A stretch of DNA of 32,134 bases from Chthoniobacteraceae bacterium. GTDB lineage: Bacteria > Verrucomicrobiota > Verrucomicrobiia > Chthoniobacterales > Chthoniobacteraceae. Location of the stretch: contig CANJZW010000057.1 of the NCBI GenBank assembly GCA_947479475.1, forward strand, positions 1 through 32,134, in the 5' to 3' direction. The notes under the pieces were generated by a model. It worked only from the letters and a program-made list of their open reading frames with translations. It was not told the origin of the DNA and made no database searches. Within the stretch, counting starts at the first letter, position 1, and each line of letters starts with the position of its first letter. Of this stretch, positions 16,345 to 24,357 are shown piece after piece. A program made the translations under genes and the position numbers.

Positions 16345-19300
16345 CTACTTAGCTTTAGGCCGGTTGGTGGGCGCGGCGGCGGCAAAGCTCACCGTCACCG
16401 ATTCCGAGGTGACAGAGGCGAATTGGTTCAGGACCACCAACTTGTATTTCCCTGCTGAGGACGCCGTTGTTTTGGGGATGGTCAGGCTCACCGAGGAGGA
16501 GGAAGCCAAGCTCCAGCGGCTGGCCACGCCGTCCTTGACCCACTGGTAGTACATGGGAATGCCTCCCGAAACCGTGGCTGTCAGCGTGAGGGAGTCTCCC
16601 ACCGTGAGCCCTGTGGGCGCCGCAGGCTGCTGGGTGATCACGGGAGGCGCTGAAAGAAGGACCTCCACCGGTTTGGTGATGACGGCGCCATAAGCATTCC
16701 TGGCTTCGAGCCAGTAGGCACCGGCATCCGCTCCTGTAATGTTGGAAAAGCTTAACGTGGCCGAGGTGGCTCCTGTGATGGTACTCCCCGTGGAGGAAGT
16801 GCCGTTGGAGAGGGTCGCGAAGTCCTTTTTCCACACCAGCGAGTCTGCCCCGCTGACTTCGGCGGACAAGGTGAAGGACGTCACTCCCTGGGCAAGGCGC
16901 AGGGAAGAGGGCGCCTTGGTGATCACAGGGGGTTGCCCAAGGCTGGCCACATAGACCCACACCTTGTCTTGCCCCGCGCTGAGGCTGGAGTCCTTTGAAT
17001 AAACGAACTCAATGCGCCGGGTTTCAGCGCCGTTCAAACGGAGGGTTTGTTTCACCCAGCCTGTCTCGCCGCTAAGGTAGAGCGCTGTGCCCTGATCCCA
17101 ATCTCGTTGCAGGACGCCATTCACGCGGCACCTGATCATGTCACCCTTGGTCAGGGTGTTGTTGAGCGGTTCGGTGGAGGTTTTCCAATAGAAGGTGAGA
17201 ATGCTCCAGGGGGCGGACGCCTGTTTGGCCTGCGTCTGCGGCGTGTAATCAAAGCTCAACGTGGTGGCCCCTCCGTTGGTGATCGCCCCACTCTGGGCGA
17301 CGGTACCGGTGGTGCCGTCCGCCTTGAGAACACGTACGCCAACCCAGGGCGCCGTCGGCGTGGTGGTGGCGGTGTTTCCAAGAAGTGCATCCGCCAAGGG
17401 CAGACCGCTTTGGGTGATGTTAATGACAATACTGACCGAGGCCGTGCCGGAACTATTGGTTGCCACGAGATTGAGCAACCCCGGCCCGTCTGCCGCGCCC
17501 GGAGTTCCTGCCCCAGTTTCCTGAGTGGGGGTTCCACTAAGGACGTGAGTTTGCGAATTGAAAGAAAGTCCGGCTGGCAGACGACTGCTGGAGGAGACGG
17601 TCACGGTGCTTCCGGCGCTCACACCGACGGTGTAGGAGACGGGAATTCCCGTGGATGCATTCAACGTGGTTACCGTATTGAAGACGGGGAGGGAGATGAT
17701 GTTCTGGAGGGATCCGGAAAGGGTGTATTTACCCACAGAACCGTAAGACGAGTACCCCGTGGTGTAGCCGCCCGTCGGCTTGGCGCCGGTCCCTGCCGGG
17801 CGCACGATCAAGCTGTAATCTCCGGCGGTGATCACTTTGTTGATGGAAGCGGTTAGGAGGTCTGGCAAATCAGAGAGGACAACGGTGCCGCCCTTGGAAT
17901 CCCGCAGCTCGAGCTGGACATCCACGTCGCTTTCGGTTGTCGCCGCGCGAACCGAGGCGAGGAGCTGGCCGCCCGCCGTCTTGAACTTGTAGGTGTCTAC
18001 GCTGCCAGCGGTTCTCAAAAGGCCTGTGGCTTCAAACGTGTTGCCGCTCGCGCCCACCGGCAGGGCTCTTTCCCCGTTGAGGAGTTCGTTTTTGACATAC
18101 CCAAATTGATTGGCCGCCTTGCCTATGATCGCCAGGTCGTCCTCCGTGTTGCTGGCTTTGGCGTACTCCCCCTTGCTCCACTGGACGAGGCTGCGGGAGT
18201 AACCGGACCCCATGATGGGCGCCCAGCTGGTGGGAGAAGACAGGGTGCCGCCGTGGCCGGAGTAGTAGTCCGTGACGAGCGTCTTGCCATCGTCACTTGT
18301 CTTGCCATCGTGGTTCAGGCCGACGGTATGCCCCACTTCATGCGAAAGCGCCTCCGTGACCGTTTTGACAGATTGGTTGAAGACCCAGCAGACTACGTCC
18401 GAACGGAAGCCTTTTCCCGAACCGCTCCAGCAATCCACATAAGCAACTCCGCCGGCGTTGGGGGCGGCGGTGTCCGTGGGGGTCACAACAACGTGCATCC
18501 GTAGTCCCGGGGACGTCGCCGCGTACAGCGAGGCGTCTGTCGTAAGGGAGATGTCGAACGGGGCCCAATCTTGAGAAGCATTGTTGAGGACTTGCGTGAT
18601 CTGCTCGCTGGTCAGTAAAGAAGGCGCGGCATTGATCGTCCGTCCCTCGTTACGTGAGGTCCACAAGGGATCGGTCACCGATTCGCCGTCAAAATCGACG
18701 TAAATGACCCCGCGCGCTCCCGGACGGGTGTTAATCATGGGCACCACCACTGCCGCTGCAACGGAGTTGCGCGCCGCGTTGTCGGAGGCTGCCATGGCGC
18801 TTGTGGCTTTGGGTGCGGGGAAACAAACCAGGGAACTCAGGCGGCGTTCGACGAGGATCAATTCTGGGCCGTCCATCTGGATCTGGTACCCAATTCCATC
18901 CTGGGGCAGGAGCATCATGCCCGCAACTTGGTCGAAGTTTGTGTTGAGGCTGAAGCTGCCCTTGCCGTCGGCGAGGAGGCCCCCCATCCGCAACCAGGCG
19001 CCGTCTTGTTGGACGACGTTCACGGTCCCCTCCAGAGTCTCGCCGGAAGCGGTTGGAAGAGTCACTGCGTCACCCTGTTTGAGCTTGGCCCAGCTCTTCG
19101 CTTTGGTTGCGTCCAATTTTACAACCCGGCCCTTGTCAGCGTCCGGGTTGCTTGAGGGGGGCGGAAGTATTTCCCCCGCAGGGCTGCCTTTTGGGGTCAG
19201 CAGCACAACGGGATGGACCGATGATTTGGCCGTGTTCGAAGGAGGGTGCCCTGAAGGCTGAGCGGCGGGACCTGTGGAAGGGGTTGCCTCCGGAGAAAGC

Positions 19301-19455
19301 GACGCGGAATCGGCCACGACCGCGACCTCGGATTGTGCGGGCTGCGTTTGATCCAAACGCTGCGTGGCGAGGTAGCCGAGCGAGCCCACGATGGCGACCG
19401 ACGCAGCCGCGAAAGCGACTTTTTTCCAACGATTGGATGTAATGCGGCTTTTCAT
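16345..19455 (-). CDS. Exported metzincin-type metalloprotease with Ig-like domains
   Basis: The protein has 1036 residues. A signal anchor or signal peptide lies at about 12-30 (AFAAASVAIVGSLGYLATQ). Around residues 240-420 is a zinc-protease domain: IYVDFDGE, then the extended zinc motif HEVGHTVGLNHDG (about 371-383), with three His ligands and the catalytic Glu, and a likely Met-turn in PIMGSGYS. This is the metzincin pattern. Further along come a pre-peptidase C-like beta region (DTYKFKTAGGQLLASVRAATTESDVDVQLEL, near 485-560, quoted in pieces: DTYKFKTAGG and DVDVQLELRD), a putative Ig (He_PIG-like) stretch near 605-670 (LPAGLSFNSQTHVLSGTPTQ), and two Ig-like domains near the C-terminus (WKKDF...GAYWLEARN and YQWVKDG...GKYKLVVLN). 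It probably cuts extracellular protein. No Shine-Dalgarno is evident before the ATG. Confidence 0.86.
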   Translation of the reverse strand: MKSRITSNRWKKVAFAAASVAIVGSLGYLATQRLDQTQPAQSEVAVVADSASLSPEATPSTGPAAQPSGHPPSNTAKSSVHPVVLLTPKGSPAGEILPPPSSNPDADKGRVVKLDATKAKSWAKLKQGDAVTLPTASGETLEGTVNVVQQDGAWLRMGGLLADGKGSFSLNTNFDQVAGMMLLPQDGIGYQIQMDGPELILVERRLSSLVCFPAPKATSAMAASDNAARNSVAAAVVVPMINTRPGARGVIYVDFDGESVTDPLWTSRNEGRTINAAPSLLTSEQITQVLNNASQDWAPFDISLTTDASLYAATSPGLRMHVVVTPTDTAAPNAGGVAYVDCWSGSGKGFRSDVVCWVFNQSVKTVTEALSHEVGHTVGLNHDGKTSDDGKTLVTDYYSGHGGTLSSPTSWAPIMGSGYSRSLVQWSKGEYAKASNTEDDLAIIGKAANQFGYVKNELLNGERALPVGASGNTFEATGLLRTAGSVDTYKFKTAGGQLLASVRAATTESDVDVQLELRDSKGGTVVLSDLPDLLTASINKVITAGDYSLIVRPAGTGAKPTGGYTTGYSSYGSVGKYTLSGSLQNIISLPVFNTVTTLNASTGIPVSYTVGVSAGSTVTVSSSSRLPAGLSFNSQTHVLSGTPTQETGAGTPGAADGPGLLNLVATNSSGTASVSIVINITQSGLPLADALLGNTATTTPTAPWVGVRVLKADGTTGTVAQSGAITNGGATTLSFDYTPQTQAKQASAPWSILTFYWKTSTEPLNNTLTKGDMIRCRVNGVLQRDWDQGTALYLSGETGWVKQTLRLNGAETRRIEFVYSKDSSLSAGQDKVWVYVASLGQPPVITKAPSSLRLAQGVTSFTLSAEVSGADSLVWKKDFATLSNGTSSTGSTITGATSATLSFSNITGADAGAYWLEARNAYGAVITKPVEVLLSAPPVITQQPAAPTGLTVGDSLTLTATVSGGIPMYYQWVKDGVASRWSLASSSSVSLTIPKTTASSAGKYKLVVLNQFASVTSESVTVSFAAAAPTNRPKAK

Positions 19456-20020
19456 AGGGAAGGTTTAGTTTTTGCAACCACGGCTGAGGCTTCATTTACA
19501 GCAGGAAATGCGCCAACACGCTGAAATGGAGGAAGGAAACACGAAAGCTTTACAAAGGTTCCCGCTCGGAACGAGGCGGCGGCCGGTTTGCTTCTGGACC
19601 GCGCCCTTCCCTTGCCAATGTTCACGAGCAGGTGATGACAAACCAAAGACTCAAAGGCAAATCGGGTGTCACTTTTGTCGCCTCTTCGCCGAATCTCGAT
19701 GCCGCAGAACCCAGGAGCGGGAGCAACCCAGCCCGCGCACAGAATTCTCGACGATCCAATGATTGAGTTTGGCGCGTGTGCCACGCCCTCGACGTCAGTT
19801 CCGCTGCCCGCTTTGCAAGGACTTCGTTCAGCCCGGGCAACCCACCCTACAGACATTCAGCCAAGCAAATCGCGTTGCGTTTGCAAGCCCTAGCAAAGAA
19901 TCCAGCGCCGCCAGGCGTCGACCTGCTACTTTACTTTCCAATGTGGAGTCAGCTTTTGCGCCCCATCGCGGTCGGCCTTAGTGCCATCAAGGCCTGGGTT
20001 AAGGGGAGGAGGCATTCGCT
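19456..20020. other. Intergenic region, 565 bp, no convincing gene
   Basis: This stretch separates two minus-strand genes and should carry the protease promoter near 19456-19600. Open frames of up to 134 codons cross it on both strands but they lack domain features, ribosome sites and natural amino-acid composition, so I do not call them. The sequence CAACCCACCCTACA at 19838-19851 (TGTAGGGTGGGTTG on the other strand) resembles a motif often met in bacterial intergenic repeats. GGCCTG (19991-19996) and CAGGCC (20022-20027) form a weak inverted repeat at the end of the DUF1501 gene. Confidence 0.5.
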
Positions 20021-21394
20021 TCAGGCCAGAATCTCCCGCACCACATTCCCTTTCACATCGGTAAGCCGGAAATCACGGCCGCCGTGGCGGTACGTTAGCT
20101 TTTCGTGATCAAGGCCGAGCAGGTGGAGCATCGTCGCATGCAGGTCGTGAATGTGGACCTTCCCATCGACCGCCTCGTACCCGAGGTCGTCGGTCGCGCC
20201 GTGGATATGGCCGCCTTTAACTCCACCACCGGCCATCCACATGCAGTAGCCCTTGTTGTTGTGGCCGCGTCCGTCGGTGGTTGGATCCTCGGGCGTGCGG
20301 CCAAATTCACCGCCCCACAGCACGAGCGTGTCGGCGAGAAGACCACGCTGGTCGAGGTCTTGGAGCAGGCCCGCGATCGGTTTGTCGATCTGTCGGCAGT
20401 TTCTCGTCATGCCGCCGGTGAGAAAGCCGTGGAGATCCCAGTCCGTGTGCGTGATCTCGATGAAGCGCACGCCTGCCTCGGCGAAGCGTCGCGCGAGCAG
20501 GCACTGCCTACCGAATGCCTGCGTCTCGCCCTTGTCGGCGCCGTAAAGTTCGAGCGTCCTCGGACTCTCGCCGTCGAGATTCATCACGCCTGGAAATTCT
20601 CCCTGCATACGAAATGCGAGTTCGTAGGATTCGATGAGCCCCTCGACCCGCGGGTCGGCGGTCTTTGCGAGCAAATCGCGATTCATGCCCTGTAAAAGAT
20701 CGAGCTGGGCGCGCTGGCTCGAAGCGGTGATGCGCGAATTCGTGACATCGCCGAGCTTGAGTTCCTTCGGCGGCACGCTTGCATTCCCAAGCAATGTCGC
20801 CGAGCACGCCGCGGGCAGAAACGAACTGGAATAATAGCGCAGTCCGCCGAGCGCGGTTAGCGGATTGATGGAGATAAACCCCGGCAGGCTCTGGTTCTCC
20901 GTGCCGAGGCCATAAACAGCCCAAGCGCCCATCGAGGGCCGGATGAATTGGAAGCTGCCCGTGTGCATTTGTTCGAGCGCCTGGGGATGATTTTCATTGT
21001 CCGTGTGCATGCCGCGGAGCACGCAAAGCTTGTCAGCGTGCCTGCCGATTTCCGGGAGCAACTCAACAATCTCCGTCCCGCTTTGTCCGCGCTTTTGGAA
21101 CCCCCACCGCGAACCGAGCAGCTTGCTCTTCCCTTGCCGTCCCTGCTTTCCGTGAGCGGCGGTGAGTGCGGGCTTCGGGTCAAATGTCTCCATGTGCGAT
21201 GGCCCGCCACGCATGCACAGAAAAATGACGCGCTTTGCCCGCGGCGGAAAATGCGGGCTCTTAACGGAGAGCTGCCCTGCGCTAGCGCTCGCAGCACTTT
21301 GCGCCGCAAGTCCAGTGAAGGCCATGTAGCCAAACCCGGCGGATACGGTGCGCAGCCAGTTGCGGCGGGAATAGGGAAAAAGCGGGGGGATCAT
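20021..21394 (-). CDS. DUF1501 domain-containing exported protein
   Basis: The protein has 457 residues. The N-terminus carries a twin-arginine-type signal (SRRNWLRTVSAGFGYMAF), so it is probably folded before export. The family hallmark FLCMRGGPSHMETFDPKP is at about residues 58-75, and other typical pieces are visible: GWDLHGF-type TDWDLHGF, LVLWGGEFGRTPE, GRGHNNKGYCMWMAGGG and HDLHATMLHLLGLDHEKL. DUF1501 proteins belong to the alkaline phosphatase/sulfatase superfamily by fold and are found in large numbers in Planctomycetes and Verrucomicrobia, nearly always beside a DUF1549/DUF1553 cytochrome gene, as here (12 bp downstream of it). The substrate is unknown; a role in breakdown of sulfated or complex polymers is an inference from genomic context. 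Confidence 0.93.
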   Translation of the reverse strand: MIPPLFPYSRRNWLRTVSAGFGYMAFTGLAAQSAASASAGQLSVKSPHFPPRAKRVIFLCMRGGPSHMETFDPKPALTAAHGKQGRQGKSKLLGSRWGFQKRGQSGTEIVELLPEIGRHADKLCVLRGMHTDNENHPQALEQMHTGSFQFIRPSMGAWAVYGLGTENQSLPGFISINPLTALGGLRYYSSSFLPAACSATLLGNASVPPKELKLGDVTNSRITASSQRAQLDLLQGMNRDLLAKTADPRVEGLIESYELAFRMQGEFPGVMNLDGESPRTLELYGADKGETQAFGRQCLLARRFAEAGVRFIEITHTDWDLHGFLTGGMTRNCRQIDKPIAGLLQDLDQRGLLADTLVLWGGEFGRTPEDPTTDGRGHNNKGYCMWMAGGGVKGGHIHGATDDLGYEAVDGKVHIHDLHATMLHLLGLDHEKLTYRHGGRDFRLTDVKGNVVREILA

Positions 21395-21406
21395 GACAAT
21401 ACGGAT

Positions 21407-24037
21407 TTATCTTAATATTCGGAACTCGGCGGACGCAATGACCGCCTGGCAAAAACTGGCCCAGCGAGCTTCGCGTCGCTGCGCGGGATTGGGAGGTGTC
21501 TTGGATTTCGGGTCGGGAAGAAATTCATCCGAGCCCGAGAGGAATCTCTCAGCGCGCGCGCACTCGACATCGGTCGGCGCGCGTGCGAAGGCGAGTTGAT
21601 AGAGGCTTACCACGCGCTGGTCGTCGCGTAGGGTGGTGTCCTCAAGTAGGCGCCGCGCCGCATGTCGCGACTGCTCGATGACCCATGAATTGTTCATAAA
21701 AAAGAGTGCTTGTGCAGGGACTACACTTTCATCGCGCTGCGCGGCGGGGCGCTCCGGCGGCGCGAAATCGAATAGCGAAAAAACCTCCGGTAGCAACCCT
21801 CGCAAGACGGGTAGATAGACGCTGCGATGGCTGCCGGTGAAATCCGCGGTTGTGACGAATGGCTTAAATGTGGAAAGCTCGGCATCGCGTCGCGAATGGA
21901 ATTGGCTGAGGAAAGGTTTCTCCGGGGGAAACGGATCGAGCTGGCCGCTCACCGCGAGGATCGCATCGCGCAGACATTCCGCTTCCAGACGGCGCGGCGC
22001 CATGCGCCAGAGGGAGATGTTGTCCGGGTCACGCTCGATATTTGCCGCCACGGCCTCGGAGCTTAAGCGGTAGGCCCTGGTGAGGACGAGGGCGCGGAGC
22101 AACCGCTTCACGGACCATCCGTGCTCCATAAACCGGCACGCCAGATGATCGAGCAACTCGGGATGCGAAGGCCTCGCCCCATTTACGCCGAAGTCATCCG
22201 GTGTGGTGACCAAGGCACGACCGAAAAGTCGCTGCCACGCGCGATTCACAAAGACGCGCGCCGTGAGCGGATTTTCGCGATGCGTGAGCCACTGCGCGAG
22301 TTGCAACCGTCCGCTCTGCGCCGCATCGGGCGCGGGCACGTCTTGGAGCATGATAACCTGCAACATGCCTCTTGGAACCACATCGCCGAGATGATTTGTG
22401 TCGCCGCGGATGTGGATGCGGCAGTCCTCGCATTGATCCCGCTCGCGCGCCGCCATCGCCCAGCCCGGCTCGGGAGGCGCGCATTCATTCGATACCTCTA
22501 GCGCTTTTTCCATTGCGGTAATCCAGCCATCCCAATCCTTCACCTCCGCCTCCATGCCCGTGATTTCCGCGGTGAGCTTTGCCTTGTCGGCGTCCGGTTT
22601 TTCGATCTCGATCTTCGCCGCGGATATCCGACGCACGATCCTGTAACGCGAGGATCGCGAGGTAGACAGACTCAGAGTGTCAGCATCGAGCTTGTGGTAA
22701 TATTCCAGCGCGGCAGGAGCGAGCGCTTCCGCATCGGGCCCAATAGCCTGCCACTCCGAGTGATGATGCGCCGTCGCCTTGATTCCCCGCGTGCCCCAGC
22801 CATAAAGTGGCTGCGTGCTGCGCAGGATGCCGGCCAGCGCGTAGTAATCTGCGGTCGGAATGGGGTCGAACTTGTGATCGTGGCACCGCGCACAGGCGAC
22901 CGAAAGACCAAGCACGCTGCGCCCGATCACTTCGATTTGCTCATCAATCACATCCATACGGAAAATCTCCGCGTTCAGCTCTTCGAACGCCTTCGCACCC
23001 ATGGAGAGAAAGCCTGTCGCGATCCGTTGGGAATCGCGCTGCTTCAGATCGCTTGCGGGCAGCAGGTCCCCCGCGATCTGTTCGCGGATGAACTGGTCAT
23101 ACGGTTTGTCGGCCTGAAACGATTCGATCACGTAATCGCGATACCGCCATGCATGATGGTTCACGATGTTCCGGTCGCGCCCGTTACTGTCTGCATACCG
23201 CGCCGCATCCAGCCAGTGACGACCCCAGCGCTCGCCGAAATGCGGAGAGGCAAGCAAATGATCCACGAGCGCCTCAATGGCCGATTGCCGATCGCGCCCC
23301 GCCGCGTGGACAAAAGACGCGACTTCCCCCGGCGAAGGTGGCAGGCCGATGAGATCAAAGTATAAACGCCGTACGAGGCTGTGCGAATCTGCCTCGGCGG
23401 ATGGAGTGAGACGCTGCTCCTCCAGCTTCGCAAGCACAAAGCGATCGATATCATCCAAAGGCCATGTGCGATCTCCGACCGCGGGTGCTGGCACGCTCTT
23501 CGGAGGAATCAGCGACCAAAACTTGCGGCCCTCCTCGAGGCTCATCCCACGCTTCTTCGCGACCGGAGCCGCTCCCTCGCGCGGATCAGGCATCCCCATC
23601 TTCACCCAAGCTTCAAGATCGGCAATCTGCTCCTTGCCGAGTTGTTTCTTCGGGGGCATCTGCAGGTCCTTGTTCATCCAATTCACTGCAGTGATGAGCA
23701 GCGACTTCGCCGGATCGCCCGCAACCAGAATCTGCCCCGTGTCGCCGCCTTTCAGCACGCCCGCCCTCGTATCGAGGACAAGACCGCCCTTCTGCTTCGT
23801 CTCCGCGCTGTGGCATTCGTAGCATTGCTCGACAAGGATTGGGCGGATCGTTTTTTCGAAAAACGCCAGTTGGTCAGTTGTCGGCTCAACGGCATTTAGA
23901 GTCGCAAGCGGTAGGACGCTGAGTGCGAGGACAAGAAATCTCAGGCATTCGCTTTTCGCCTTAATCCAACAACTCGCGCGCGCCGTCTTCTCGAAGGGCC
24001 AGCTAAAGACAGGGTTGCTTTTCCGTGGAGGGAACAT
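21407..24037 (-). CDS. PSCyt1-DUF1549-DUF1553 c-type cytochrome protein
   Basis: This 876-residue exported protein begins with a long polar N-region and a signal peptide (about 30-49, FLVLALSVLPLATLNA). A planctomycete-type cytochrome c domain with heme motif CYECH (72-76) follows, with MPPKKQL as the likely axial-Met region. DUF1549 spans about 185-400 (for example FGERWGRHWLDAARYADSNG) and contains a second CxxCH, CARCHDHKFDPI. DUF1553 covers about 590-850 (ENPLTARVFVNRAWQRLFG, FGVNGARPSHPELLDHLA). A periplasmic electron-transfer or redox-enzyme role is likely. A small palindrome CTCTA-TGTAT-TAGAG lies at 24048-24062, just before the start codon. The DUF1501 partner follows after 12 bp, so the two form an operon. 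Confidence 0.93.
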   Translation of the reverse strand: MFPPRKSNPVFSWPFEKTARASCWIKAKSECLRFLVLALSVLPLATLNAVEPTTDQLAFFEKTIRPILVEQCYECHSAETKQKGGLVLDTRAGVLKGGDTGQILVAGDPAKSLLITAVNWMNKDLQMPPKKQLGKEQIADLEAWVKMGMPDPREGAAPVAKKRGMSLEEGRKFWSLIPPKSVPAPAVGDRTWPLDDIDRFVLAKLEEQRLTPSAEADSHSLVRRLYFDLIGLPPSPGEVASFVHAAGRDRQSAIEALVDHLLASPHFGERWGRHWLDAARYADSNGRDRNIVNHHAWRYRDYVIESFQADKPYDQFIREQIAGDLLPASDLKQRDSQRIATGFLSMGAKAFEELNAEIFRMDVIDEQIEVIGRSVLGLSVACARCHDHKFDPIPTADYYALAGILRSTQPLYGWGTRGIKATAHHHSEWQAIGPDAEALAPAALEYYHKLDADTLSLSTSRSSRYRIVRRISAAKIEIEKPDADKAKLTAEITGMEAEVKDWDGWITAMEKALEVSNECAPPEPGWAMAARERDQCEDCRIHIRGDTNHLGDVVPRGMLQVIMLQDVPAPDAAQSGRLQLAQWLTHRENPLTARVFVNRAWQRLFGRALVTTPDDFGVNGARPSHPELLDHLACRFMEHGWSVKRLLRALVLTRAYRLSSEAVAANIERDPDNISLWRMAPRRLEAECLRDAILAVSGQLDPFPPEKPFLSQFHSRRDAELSTFKPFVTTADFTGSHRSVYLPVLRGLLPEVFSLFDFAPPERPAAQRDESVVPAQALFFMNNSWVIEQSRHAARRLLEDTTLRDDQRVVSLYQLAFARAPTDVECARAERFLSGSDEFLPDPKSKTPPNPAQRREARWASFCQAVIASAEFRILR

Positions 24038-24182
24038 AAGGCAAACTCTCTATGTATTAGAGTGTTTTGAGCTAAAACTTAGGCATTTGTTGCCGTTGAT
24101 ACGTTTTTCCCCGAATCCGACGAGCATCCTTCTTGGTGGGCAGGGAGTCAGGCCGCGAAGCGCGGAAAATAGAGGCTGATTG

Positions 24183-24272
24183 GGTGCGATCGATTATGCA
24201 GCCTTGAATTACAAGGACGCACTGAAAGGCTGGGCAGTGTGCGTGCTCCATGGAGGTGAACGATACGACTAA
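24183..24272 (+). pseudogene. Possible relic of a YhdH/AcuI-type quinone oxidoreductase
   Basis: A frame between two stops translates to a 29-residue peptide containing AIDYAALNYKDALK. The core LNYKDAL with the preceding hydrophobic-x-Y-small-small pattern is the conserved N-terminal motif of acrylyl-CoA reductase/quinone oxidoreductase YhdH (WSSLNYKDALAITG in E. coli). The similarity ends after about 13 residues and no start codon or other domain is present. It may be a decayed gene fragment or a chance match. Confidence 0.25.
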
Positions 24273-24299
24273 GGACCACTGGGATCTGGCTCGGGAACA

Positions 24300-24310
24300 T
24301 CCATAGCAGC
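24300..24310 (+). repeat. Direct repeat copy 1 flanking the kinase gene
   Basis: TCCATAGCAGC is identical to the sequence at 26892-26902, which spans the kinase stop codon. The similarity extends to the left (19 of 25 bases from 24286), where the upstream copy would encode LAREHP-stop against LARGRP-stop in the kinase. Confidence 0.6.
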
Positions 24311-24357
24311 GAATCACACGCTTGCGCAACTCGTTCATTTCGGCAAGTGTAACGCTG

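Larger units (their letters stand above)
24038..24357. other. Divergent intergenic region, 320 bp
   Basis: It separates the minus-strand cytochrome gene from the plus-strand kinase gene and must hold both promoters. The part next to the cytochrome start is AT-rich (24041-24085) with the 5-bp-arm palindrome at 24048-24062. The middle holds a short coding remnant (24183-24272), and near the kinase lies a copy of a sequence found at the kinase 3' end (24300-24310). I could not pick out convincing -35/-10 pairs. Confidence 0.5.

Noticed and set aside
16188..16385. Short minus-strand frames in the gap before moxR
   Set aside because: They overlap the protease 3' end, lack a ribosome site, and show no recognisable motif.
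19452..19856. 134-codon minus-strand frame in the 565-bp gap
   Set aside because: It overlaps the protease start, has no family resemblance and is rich in Arg, Ala and Ser; several overlapping frames on both strands are equally open.
24286..24310. Upstream repeat as the DGR template of the kinase gene
   Set aside because: Only half of the mismatches are at adenines of the upstream copy and similarity stops after 25 bases, so it does not behave like a template repeat.
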